Positions 37,501 through 48,900 of a stretch of 64,000 nt of DNA are shown piece by piece. Positions within the stretch are counted from its first letter, which is position 1; every line of letters begins with the position of its first letter. The DNA is from Ridgeia piscesae (taxonomy: Eukaryota > Annelida > Polychaeta > Sabellida > Siboglinidae), in NCBI GenBank assembly GCA_025642075.2, contig JAODUO010000426.1, positions 560,501 to 624,500 of the forward strand, read 5' to 3'. Position numbers and translations under genes: made by a program. The notes beneath the pieces are model-generated. The model ran no database searches, was not told the origin of the DNA, and worked only from the letters and a program-made list of their open reading frames with translations.

Positions 37501-40500
37501 TGTTAGAACCAAACCACACCAACCGTGGACGTGGATGTCACCAGGACCATGGTTAACTGCTTGTGCTCCAGTCGCTCTGTCTGTGTCACACGTTAGGATC
37601 CTCAAGTTGTCAGTATATCTAAAGATGGAAATACATTTTCAATTAGTAATTGCTGAATACACATGTACATGTTTTATTTTAAACTTCACTAATAATGCAG
37701 GTTTTGCAGAATATTTATAATTGTAACTATTTAAAAAATGCTAACAATATATAATATATGTATGTATGTACATATATATATATATATATATATACATGTA
37801 CATACAATCATATATATTGTTAGCATTTATTTCAAATTCGGTCCGAGGGCCTAAAGTGCTGCCACCTCGTGGCATCTGGGTAATCACACCGCGGTCGCCA
37901 TTTTGTATATAATATTATATACATATATATATACCAAGGGTATATGCATTTTATGTTAAATAAATTTATGTTACCATGCCATGCAGGTCTATACACTCTC
38001 TCGCTCTCGCTCTCTCAGTCACTGTGTTTTGTAAAACAAAACTGAATTGTTTGTTCATAGTCCAACTTATGAACTTCAGTGCTGGTTATATTTTACATAA
38101 CAAATGTTAATTTTTTAAGTTTCATAGTAATAATTCAATTACAATCAGATCAAAGAGAACAACTAACTTGACAGCCGTAATTAATGAATCCATGAATAAC
38201 TGTTGCTCCCTTGTCGTCCTGTTGCCACTGGCAACTTCAGGTACGTACTGGTTGTCATCGGCAACCAAGAGAGGATTGTTTTTTCCCAGTTTACAAGAAA
38301 GATACAGTCGAAAGTTTCTGTTCTTTGTGTAAACCGCTGGAAATAAAGAATGGTTGTAATGACTGAAATATGATAATATGATTTATAAACTACAGGTGAA
38401 AATTAAAACACTGTATTAAATCACATTATAGGATGTCAATGTGATAGAAGAAATATGGCTGATGTAACACTAACAAAATTGCCCCTCCTCTTGGCGTGTA
38501 GGCATACATTCAGACCGGAGGATTTATAAATAGGATCAATTGCGGTAGATAACACTCAGCCAGAATGCGATGGTTCTCTTATAGAGTTGTAAATTAATTC
38601 CTGGAAGTCTGACAGCCAAGGTGGAAATTGTTTACAGGGAAAACATAACAAAATTACAAGTTCAGAATTGCTTCACAAGGATTGTACCTAGGCAGGGCTG
38701 TGGCCCGGTCTCCAATTTTGTTTGCTCTTTGCCATTTCTGAAGTCTGCATGGGCTTCTTGTCTACTATTATATCATTCTAAAGACATGTTCACAGGCTCT
38801 TTTGTATAAGCAACCATCATATTTAGATTCATCCTGTAAAAATACATTTCAAGTTTTGTTCATTTAATTCTTATTTAGTTTTTGTCCATAGATACCAGCA
38901 TTGAAAATTGACTTTTTCTGTAGCTGCATCGACTCTTTTTATGAGGCTGTAGATTATAATATACTCTTAATGCGCCTGGTTGTTCTTACTATAAAATGAA
39001 TATGGTAACTACCTGTGTCACAGAATGTTGTAGTTTGGCCATCTGTTGCCTTAACAAATAACATGTCTAAATCCTCTTCCTCCTGTCGTGGTTGTTTATC
39101 CCCTGTCGTGGTGGCATCCTGCTCACCTTCAAAGCAAATTGTGAATAAACTATAACAACAGCAGCCATGATGATAATGAAAGCAACTTGTATATTCCTAT
39201 GTAATTATAAGAATGCATACATACATTATTGTCAAAATGACACACATACCTACATAATTCCAAGAGAGGAAAACTGACAGAACAAAACCCAAACAACATT
39301 TTACTAAATATATTGTTGCATTCGTTGTCTTATAACTCAGTGTCTACCAAACTCAACTCTCACCGTCAGTGACATTTGTGACAATCTCCTCCTGCATTGA
39401 CGATGCGGGGATGACACCACATCTATCACTTAGTTTCTGTAGGATATGCCGCACAAAGTGACCTGCATCAAAATATGAAATTGTTAATTACAGCAAATGC
39501 TTTGATAGTTAAAGATGGTTGCTCTATGGAGAATCACTAAAATATCACACAAAATATATTTAAATAAAATGCAAAAAGTTTATATTAATACACTGTATAT
39601 GAAACATTTAGTGTTGTAATTACTGTTCACTACATTATCTTTACACATCTGTAACCCGACACAAAACCTACCTACCTACAAAGTTGCTTTCTTTGAGTTA
39701 ATATATCCCTGGTAATTTACAAAACTGTATAATTTAAAATGCAATCTTGTGGATTAATAAATTACATGTGTATTTGTTATTCTTGAACATGTGTTAACAT
39801 GAATAAGATACAAGGTCTCAATGGGGAATTTTGTCAAACTAATTTGTTGTTTGTCTTCTGAAGATTAAAACTGAAAGTCTCGTGCATAAGATGCAAACCA
39901 TCTCAGTGGGAAATGTTAATATGCCTCTACACCCATATGCTATTTTTAATAGCTCATTTCCTGGCACACAACCTGCATGAATGTTGTTTTTGAAAGCTGC
40001 TCCAGGAAGATGGAAGACCAAATGCTGGCTGAACTTCACATCCGTGCTGTCAACAGAGAGACAACAAGATAAACTTATAATAATAAGAATATTTATAAAG
40101 TGTCATAAATCTATAAGAAACATGAAAAACGGGGGCGTTAAAATATATGAAATAGACAATAAAACTGGGTGAATAATAATAGCTAAATAAAATATAAAAT
40201 AAAATCAATTGGCTAAATTTGCAAAAGAGTATATGTACACACATAATATTACTGTAAACATGTAGGTATACAGCAAGAAAGAAAATAAATAGTGGAAACT
40301 GATTAATATACGATATCGTAATTGTGTTGTATGAAAAAAAATTGAAGACTGGCTTAAAACACTGCACAGTTCAAGGTGGTGAACTCAGTTAGAAGCAGAG
40401 TGCAACGTGTATGGAGCAGACATTGTTGTGACTGTGTTTAGATCTGATTGGTCCACATCAGAGTGCACTGCCCACGTCATCCAGCTTCTTACTGAACTTG

Positions 40501-42907
40501 AAAATGAGACAGAAACAGTAGACAGCTGGATAATGTGGGAAACAATGCCAGACTACACAAGAGAACATAGGTCGTAAGCCCGTGTCAACGATGCCCCAGA
40601 AAAGATGCAGTGGATAACTATGAATGAAAGCAGATCGAGGTGGTGAACAACTGAGTCTTTACAGCTCCCATTTTTCATGCACCATCCATGAAGTGTCTCG
40701 ACACAAAAGTTCCACCTTATATTTTTACTCCGTGTCACATTGCACTAACCTGGCGTCCAGCTGCAGAACATCATCTGTGCTGCAGTCTACGTTGTATTTC
40801 AGCTTCAGTTGTCGAGAAACATACTGGAAAACATAAGATAAAAGAGTATCATTAATTTGGCTGTACAACTATGATATTATTATAAAATGTAATGGGAATT
40901 ATGGGATAGGACACAAAACCGCATTAGGTAATATTCCTTCAAGATTTTGCAATTTACAAGTGAGTTTAGCTTTCAGCCAGAAACAGAGCTACGCAAAGTG
41001 GTTATCACACAGGTTCCAACTTTAAAATGGGAAATTATTATAATGGAGTTTTTAGTTTTCCTTGGAATATAAAACCATCAGACACCTACCTATATGATCA
41101 CACTTATATGTGACCATAAAATAAATTTGTAATTATATAATTTTTATTACTCAAATAAGTAAAAACGCCTGCCTTCATACCATGCCTATTTGTTTTTACT
41201 ACTTAGCAAAAATAAGTTTACTATTCTCACCCTGATCAGAACTTGTGTCATGTGACTGCCATTGCGACTTGGATTGGACAGTCGATAGAACTCAAGATCG
41301 AAATACAGATGGCACACAGCACCTAAAAGAACAGGGAAAGTTTGTCCTCTCCACATTGCTCCAGTTCACTCAGCAGCAAGAAAAAATACCTGGCTTTAGA
41401 CAACAGTGGATATCTATGTACTAATATATATGGCTGAATGTTTTCCAGAGGAGAAGTGATGGTGTTCGATTGAACAGGTCTAGCAGATGGTAATATATGA
41501 AGCATTCGGAGTAGTCCCAAGGTTTGGATGTTGTGCAATTATAACATAATCTTTGCTTTACTTTCACAGATGGTTTTACAATTCCTTGCATTTACTGTTC
41601 GTGTCAGACAGAATTTTTTAAACCGGCCAATTTTATGAGAAATTAATGCATATACATTGTTACATTCAACTAGTCTGACCAACCGTCTGGTATAATCTCG
41701 TAGTGGTGCCTTTGTCCTGTCTTCAGCTGGCTACAAAAATATGAATATTCCTTTACAATACTTAAAATATCGTAGAACATATAATTATTTCAAAATATGA
41801 TTACGAATATTTGTCAAACATTTTAATAAAAATTAATCTAAACATTAGTTTTACCATTTCAAAATTTCAATGTAACTATTGTATAGGTACAGTGATTGCA
41901 CATAATTACTCATTCCTGACATTGGAAGACATTTATAAGGATAGTTGCTATACACGTTACTGTTAAAGGACACTAACTAGGGAAGACGGTGTGATAAAAA
42001 AAACATAACTAAACATTGCTCAATAATATGTGACTTCTTGACTACTTGTTCAAAATTATCATTAATGATATAAATTTGAACTACACTTTGAAACGTGATG
42101 GACACACAAAACGTACGCCTCACCTGTAGTAGTGCCAGAACTGTTGGTAGGTGGCTACGAGGAAGACACGTTGACCATGGTGATCAAAAAACATCTCACT
42201 CTCATATGAAAACACCTGTAAGTCCTGCAGGAAGAACAGTGTACCCGTGCGGGTAGTTACAGTTACAGGCTAAGAGCAAGCACCAATCACAACTGGTAAA
42301 CCAGGTATTTGGACAAGACAATGGTACAATAAAGAACTAGCAATAAAACATATTAATACAAGTCTACTACTTCAAAATAATTTTGAATATTCACTCAAAT
42401 ATATCAAAATTATATATATCATTTGAAAGATTTTAAAAACATGTCAGCATTTAAATAATGTTAAAAGATATCAAAACATATATATCATATATATTGTTTA
42501 CAAAACTGTGCATATATTATTTTAAATATTTCAATTTTTTTATAAGAAATATATCTAAATTAAAAATTAAATTGATTTGTTTATATTTATATATGTGAAC
42601 TAACCTCAGACTTCATTCTTGAAAACTGGAATGCATCTTCTTGTCTTCGAAACACCTTCCAATCACCACTCGGTCCATCGATTCTGTGTAAACCAATGAT
42701 AATTTTAATAATTTACCATAACACAAAATCTGACTGGCAGTCTTCTGAATAAAAGTCCATATATTACTATTCCAATGAATCCGGAACAAAACCCTCTACA
42801 GACAAAACTCCCTTGGACAAAACCCCCTTGGACAGAACTCCCTCATTATAGGAATTTTCCCATCATAGCTACTAGACTCAAGAAGGATTAAAATAATTCA
42901 AACTTGC

Positions 42908-42942
<35 letters not shown>

Positions 42943-42961
42943 ATATTATTATATATTTATA

Positions 42962-43033
<72 letters not shown>

Positions 43034-43955
43034 TTACTAAAAAGTTTACACAGCATAATAAAGGCATTATTCAAGCGAGTTACCTTATATACCCGGGGTA
43101 GTCTGAGTTTGTCTACCTGGCAGTCTGGAGCTCTGTCCATCTTGGTGACCACTCGTACTATATCCAAGTTATCCTTCTAACTCCATTATGTTTGTGAATT
43201 TGACTTCAGAAAGTGGTGTAAGCCATGCATGGTGGAGCATGTGTCAACTTGGTTATACAGATTGCTTATTATGCCTGTTATTATTATTAAAAAATTACCT
43301 GTATGTAATTATGTATATATACATAAAGATTGCTTATTGTGCATGTTAATGTTACATGGTTCAAATACATATTTGTATTTTAATACAGAGATTTTGTGGA
43401 GTATTTGTATTGAAAATCACAAGGGCATGTATTAATTTTTTTATTTGTATTTGATATTTGGTCTGCATTTAAAAAGTATTTGCAAATACAATCAAATACA
43501 TAATATTACCAACAAAACGTAAAGCACTCCCTGACATAAACTGGGTCAGGAGTCGAGACAATGTTTTTCACACCAATGCTATGGTCAAGAGTGGGCAGGC
43601 AGCACTGAGAAAGTTGGCCTACAGTGAACTGGTTGAACATTGGCATCAATGAATGAATGGGAAGCCAGTGAAACTTATCTATAGCCATAAAGGCAGGTAT
43701 TCACAGGGATTTTGCTTCAAAGAATCCTGCTGTCACCTGCTGTGTAAACATCCTGGGCTAAGACAAAAGAACCCAGGTTTCCTCCAGTGCAGGGAAAGAG
43801 CTAACCAATAGTTGGTACAGTAGTACATATATCATATTTAAATAAAATGTAATAGAAAATGTCCTTACCTGTTTTTATATGTCTGTGGAATAGGATTATC
43901 TTTGAAATGCTTCTCTCTTCTCGTCAGTTTGACCTCCCATTTGTATGGCAAAACT
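31538..43955 (-). CDS. PRIMPOL: PrimPol, DNA-directed primase/polymerase (14 exons, first few codons missing)
   Basis: Exons on -, in order: 43955-43869, 42683-42605, 42224-42124, 41730-41684, 41322-41231, 40823-40750, 40046-39973, 39462-39364, 39126-39013, 38336-38168, 37618-37524, 37029-36831, 32495-32413, 31779-31538. All junctions are GT-AG and phases agree, giving about 518 residues (human 560). The archaeo-eukaryotic primase motifs are intact: DxE in LYFDLEF, SxH in KFSQHLVF, and the third Asp in PEVDHF. The zinc-finger ligands RWC, H of RPHKSNN, and QKCHDPDC are all present. PrimPol re-primes and bypasses lesions at stalled forks in nucleus and mitochondria. The C-terminus is acidic and ends in two near-identical repeats of FELTDDELLLAGTSI, placed where vertebrate PrimPol has its RPA-binding motifs. 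The initiator codon lies upstream; a candidate is listed separately. The 4.3-kb intron between 36831 and 32495 holds transposon debris. Confidence 0.95.
31548..31637 (-). repeat. 45-bp tandem duplication inside the last PRIMPOL exon
   Basis: Two 45-bp units (31548-31592 and 31593-31637) differ at 3 positions. They encode consecutive copies of FELTD(D/E)ELLLAGTSI immediately before the stop. The duplication is in frame. Confidence 0.9.
32103..32345 (+). repeat. tRNA-derived SINE
   Basis: An A-box-like GGTGGGTAGAGCCCTGA and a B-box-like GTTTCAATCCC are followed by a longer body with CCCGGTGGTCCC and AATTAAAGACCCCACAC. That is the tRNA head plus conserved-body layout of metazoan SINEs. It overlaps the region just 3' of a PRIMPOL exon, in that intron. 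Confidence 0.6.
33602..34056. mobile_element. 455-bp MITE-like element, copy 1
   Basis: Ends in perfect 18-bp terminal inverted repeats (GGGCTCATGACACAGTTA and its complement). It has no coding capacity. It is nearly identical to copy 2 at 36154; only two or so substitutions were seen. No convincing target-site duplication flanks this copy alone. Confidence 0.85.
34540..35300 (-). pseudogene. Mutator-like transposase N-terminal domain, frameshifted
   Basis: Two overlapping - strand frames match successive parts of the Mutator-like transposase family found in many invertebrate genomes. The upstream frame has KHRRGFQQGHPYF and MPRLDMDDFSRVV; the downstream one has VGLCWKESLKCVNCEYHS, YKLYSDIETGRCGQRAAT, NVGLHIGL and MDTPPPSHTGLQ. 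A frameshift lies between 34991 and 35079. The frame ends at 34540, long before the catalytic DDE region, which is absent. The fragment sits in the large PRIMPOL intron, in the same orientation as the gene, and is bracketed by two 455-bp repeats. Confidence 0.7.
36154..36608. mobile_element. 455-bp MITE-like element, copy 2
   Basis: Same length, same orientation and same 18-bp inverted termini as copy 1. The near-identity means that the two copies separated recently or have been converted. It lies in the same PRIMPOL intron, about 2.1 kb beyond copy 1. Confidence 0.85.
37736..37828. repeat. TA-rich hairpin with 18-bp inverted ends
   Basis: AAATGCTAACAATATATA at 37736-37753 is the exact complement of 37811-37828. 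The middle is a TA/TATG microsatellite. Next to it (37835-37885), on -, lies a copy of the GATTACCCAG...GTGGCAGCACTTTAGGCCC repeat also seen near 30180. Confidence 0.7.
41430..41545 (+). repeat. Interspersed repeat family C, copy 4
   Basis: GGCTGAATGTTTTCCAGAGG, GATGGTGTTCGATTGAACAG, GTAGTCCCAAGGTTTGGATG. In a PRIMPOL intron. Confidence 0.6.
42909..43034. repeat. TA microsatellite, about 125 bp
   Basis: Four (TA)n blocks separated by TTT-containing spacers, within the PRIMPOL intron between exons 1 and 2. Confidence 0.9.
43345..43795 (-). repeat. Interspersed repeat family B, copy 2
   Basis: Reverse complement of the family B pattern: CAAATACATATTTGTATTTT at one end, AACCCAGGTTTCCTCCAGT at the other. 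Located in the first PRIMPOL intron. Confidence 0.6.
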
Positions 43956-44361
43956 CTGTTGACAATCAGTAGCAAAACGAGATAAACATTAATCTTGTTA
44001 AAGCAAGACTACGGTAGTACATGAGCATGCTGTAATTTTTTATATCCACATAAAAATTAATTTTAAAAATATTAGTTTTACACACATTTGCTTGTTGAAA
44101 CAAGGAGAAATAAAACGTAAGAATGAACAAAGGTTGATGTAAAGACTGATGATAGGAGCACAGGAAATACTTTGAGGTGGCATGTACATAAGATGAAAAA
44201 TACCCAAATGAATGGGCTTGGTTTTGCATCCCTATGATAATTTTTACTATCTGTCATATGACGTCACAAGACACAACAAGCTAGTTTGTAGGTTCCAAAC
44301 ATTCACATTGGCACGTGCATTGTTAAAATCTGATTATGAAGAAATTAACCAAGACGTTAAC

Positions 44362-44371
44362 CTTTTCCCAT
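44362..44371 (-). CDS. PRIMPOL: Candidate PRIMPOL start exon (MGK...)
   Basis: The first recognised PRIMPOL exon has no in-frame ATG. On -, ATG GGA AAA G ends at a GTTAAC donor here. If it is spliced to an AG two bases downstream of the acceptor used for the main entry, the start reads MGKVLPYKWEVKL, which resembles the short start of vertebrate PrimPol. Both splice sites are weak, so this is a suggestion only. Confidence 0.3.
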
Positions 44372-45966
44372 AAAACGTCTTGGGCACATCATTCATATTC
44401 TAGTGTATGTTGATGGAGAACATAATATATGAAATTTTCAATCAATTGTTTTTCGCGGGCGAAACAGTTCATTACTGTATATTAAAAGTCATGCGGAGAG
44501 CGTACGGACTAAAATGTAATTATCTGGGAATGTTTGTAAACTGCATTGTGACTCCTCTCTATACAATATACAAGTTAATGTTATAAACACAATTATTGGT
44601 GACCAATTGTGTTGTATATTCCTCATAAATGTAATATTTACTAGCGAAACTGTCTGCTCATAACGTAGGTTTTTACAATTAGTCCGCAATTGATCATAAT
44701 ATTCTGAAACTGTGTTTAATTGCCGCGCCTGTCCTTACAAAATAAAAACACGTATTAAATGACACACACCTTATCATTATTATTCAGTGCTTTATATAAT
44801 ATCGCAAGCAATTTTGTAATTATCGACTAAGCATATACAAACAATACTTTAGTTTTTTGTTACACGTGTAATTTGTTTGCACGAGGTCTAAGTGGTCTCG
44901 TGGCGAAAGATGTTTTGTGACGCATGGTTTGCGCTGTAGAATGTTCATGATTTATTTTCAATATTTCCATTCATATACTGACAACATACATTGACGGTAC
45001 TTGTAGAAGATATATTTTTCGTCCAATTATTCCACTATTGTAAATCGTAAATTTAGTTTCTGTTGTTTGACGTGTTCCTAATATTAGGTAGTCGCGGGCG
45101 ATAATGCATACGAATGAGGGCCCGGTTGTCCAGATTTCACAGTAATCGGGTGTTTTCAAACTTTATGTGACAATCGGTTTCGACAGTTACAAATATGAGA
45201 ACTTCGCACAATATATACACATTGATTGGCAATTCGTTACTTAAATGACCTATAAATAATATGAGCAAAAAATATTACCCAATAAGTATAAATAAGTCAT
45301 AAAGGTAAAAGTAACAATTAATATAATTTTAAAATATTAAAAACAATAGTTTTTGGTAAGGTTATATACATTCGAGATGTAATGTATAACATTTTCACAT
45401 AAGTAGTTTCTCTGCTACTTATGTCTTGCATATCTATGCGTCATGTGGGTGTTCTTGGACCCCCTATGTTATCTGCACTAAATAAAAAAAGTACTAAAGC
45501 CTATAAATAATGGTGTTTTTGTCACATGTTCATAACGACAGCATACACAGACCAAATATGCATTAGGTAGAGTGAAAATTTATTTTAAGCAGATAAAAAA
45601 TGGTCCGTTTTTAGTTTTGACCCCTTGGGACGTTTTCATGTTCAAAGCGTACGTTATGTCATTGTAGTGATCAATAACTTGTCAAAAGCCTAAGACATCA
45701 TAATGTTATGCTAGTTTTGATTCACAAGTAATTTGCTTTTAGCTGGCATAACTGCACCTTGAAATTAGTAGGTAGTCTCAGGGTTGGCACGTTTCCCCCA
45801 CCCTGGTAAATTCATGGTGGTGATTTTGAGAGCTATGTTCTCAAAGGTCACATATATCCTATCTCGTAATGCGACATGAGTCTATTTGTGTTTTTAAATG
45901 CAACTTGTGTTTAAAATGGAAATTGTGTTTCAGTGTGGGTGATGTGACTGGCTCGGCCCGGTGAGG
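44372..45966. promoter_or_regulatory. Head-to-head intergenic region between PRIMPOL and POLR3D
   Basis: PRIMPOL (-) and POLR3D (+) start on either side of this roughly 1.6-kb gap. It has no credible coding exon. Small CpG-containing patches occur near 44450-44510, 44690-44720 and 45085-45125. A pyrimidine-rich AG at 45932-45933 suggests that a short POLR3D 5' exon is spliced in just before its start codon. No TATA box stands out. Confidence 0.45.
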
Positions 45967-48900
45967 ATGGCTGATGGCACTCCACCCACTGCCAGTCTGC
46001 CACGGGGACTGCTGGGGAGGAGAGGAGTTCCCACAGGGAAGGCAGCAAGGTTTGTGTTGACCAGGAAAGATGTTGGGCTATAGGCAATATCTCCAAGCTA
46101 CTATGAAATTGTATGAAAACTTACAGGTCATTTGAAATAGTTGCAGACAGATGATTTTCTCATAAAATCAATGTTTATTATAACATTTAGTTTCAGAAGT
46201 TTTCTCTTCCATCATCTCAATGCAGTTACTTCAGTTATTATTTATATATTAATGTTTATTGGCCTCTTTCTTGGAGTAGTAATTATTTGTTAAATATGTT
46301 CTGTACAGTAATGTTCGATCAAAACTATTTGTAGAATTGCATAATATCTGACCACCCTGTGTGATTACATGAATTTGGCAGGATGCACTTGTGTACACAC
46401 ACACCCTAAACATATAATCAAATTTATTTAATTTATGCAAATGTTGTATCTGACATCCACCTTCAGTATCTAAGGTAGTTGAATGAGGCATGCCAATACG
46501 AGGCACCATTAAAATTTGTTCGTTTAAGCAGAAACCATAATTTTTAAGCAAACTGCATTTTCAAAATGTATACTCAAATTGCCACAAGACACAGAGAAGA
46601 ATTTTGCTGAATTGGTTATTTCACTGATTTCTTAGAATTGACCAGTCACTGTGATCCTCAGGTTGCCGTCCATGAGAGCTCCTCGAGACTTGACTCTCGG
46701 CGGCATTCGCAAGAAGACATTTGCACCAAGTATTCCAATCAGAAGAGAGAAGAGCACAGAAGAGTACGTATGGACTGATCTATCTGAACTGTTATATATT
46801 TGTTGCATTTTTAACTTGTTCACATTTGTTTTGGCTTAAGGCAGGATACGGCAGCTCAAATGACGTTTTTCAAAAAAAAATTCAAAAACGTGTTTTTGCC
46901 GTTTTCTAATACTTTTGTATGTCTTCTATCAATAAAGTTCACTTTTATAACAATTACATACCTCTAAATGACCTTTTTGCGATAATAAAATGATTCCCTA
47001 TGAATTATTAAATCTGTTTTATTTTTGAAGACGCAGGATGTGTTGGAAAATACGCGATGTTTAGACCTTAGTAACGCCACCGTACATTCACCGTTCGCCA
47101 TGTTGTTTGGTACGAATAGAACCGCCAATATGTCCTCTAACTGCTTGCGTAGACGGCATCCCCGCCCTTTGACCTGTATTTGCGGGAAATCCTAATAAAC
47201 GCAAGCTCAATTCGACCGACTATCTCCTTATTTGGCGTTCGCCGTTATGACACGTCAGCATCGGCGAGTTCCGCTATGTGCGTGACCTGCGGTGACCTGG
47301 ATAATTCCATATAAGGCGTGGCGTGTATCCCACAATTCACCATGTTGCCATTTCCGAATATAAACAAGATGGCGTCTAACTAGAGTTTCGACGACATTTG
47401 TGTGGATCCTGTCGCTGCCAAATGTTATAAATTTGCCGCAAGGCGTGAATTTAGTCAGAGAAAGAAATGGAAAGCCGCACAAGTGCGGGACCCACGTGCG
47501 AAACGGGACTTTTCGGCGGCGAAACGGCGTGTTTTGATGGAAATGCAGCCGTACGTAATCACCGTAGACGACAGCTTGGCGTCGACGGCCACGATGCCGA
47601 CGGCGGCTGCGGTGCCCGAGGGCGGCGGGGAAGACGGATATCGAACGGTGTTAGAGATTATTGCCCGTAGCATGCAGCCGTGCATAGGAATATACGTTGC
47701 AGGCGACAGCTTAGCGGCGACGGCCGGGGGTCGTTGGTGGCGTTTGCAGCATGGCCAAACTCTCTGACAACTTGGGTGTTGTGTTTACTTATTGGAATGG
47801 ATCAGAGTATTTGCAGAATTGTTAGTTGCAGTTGTTGATAAATTTGGCTGGTGTGTTATCAGTCAGTATCTTTGGGTTTTATCTTTTGGAGTAAACAAGT
47901 TAGAAAATTCGGGTACATGGCTATGGTTTATGTGAGTTATTACGTAGCTGTTAGACTTCAGCTTCTATGAATTTTTCAATATAATTAAGTTAGTAATAAA
48001 TACAATTATTTATTACTAAATGGTACCTCATAATCATATGCTAATTATATTGTTTACAATGTGTGTGTGGTTTTTTACATACACACACACATACAAACAC
48101 ATGCATGCATAGTACATTTACATTCCATTAGACAAATTCATTTTATTGATATATATTTCACTTCGGCTTCATCTCCTCCATGGTGCTTGATCCTTCTTCA
48201 GACGGTGGATTGTCCCCTTTGCCAAAGTGCTGCATTTGAGTTGTTGCAGGGATGATTGCAGAGGTTTTGCTTTGTTACTACAGTTCATGTCCTAAAATGA
48301 TTATGCAGAAATTGGTGACACAAACTCATCACCAACACTTGAAACTGCCATGACTTCTCGCAATCAAGGACACGCTACAGCTGTTCTTCAGTCGAAACTT
48401 GCTCCTGTCAGCTCAGTGTCTGGTCCTAACATCCATGTCATTGCCCTCATCATGCTGTTGTTAATGCTATTGACTGTGTTCCTGTTTGGTAATGTTTTAA
48501 CTGTTACTGAGACTATAACAAACATAGTTAATACATTTTGAGGTCCTGGTGAACAAAGTCAGAGTTGCTGAAATACCATACATAATACGACGTGACTAGG
48601 CACAAACTGCATATGACTTGAGAGCAAGTGAATAATTTTTAAACAATTTTCTACTTGCTCTATCCATCCTCAGTGAAGATACCAGATGTATAACAGAATA
48701 TTTTAAACTTTGCAATATTAATTAATTAATAATTGCAGTAATGACTGGGTACGGTGCACAAAATTTGCAATATTTAACCATTATGGTGGCCATTTTGTTT
48801 GGTTACCATGGCAACGGTGGGTCCGAGTGAAAAAAGTTCCACACATTTTTTATTCCCAATGACATACCCGTTCTAACTGGATAGATAAGTTTGCCCAAAT

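Noticed and set aside
42904..43180. Tyr/Ile-rich open frames
   Set aside because: Translation of a TA microsatellite.
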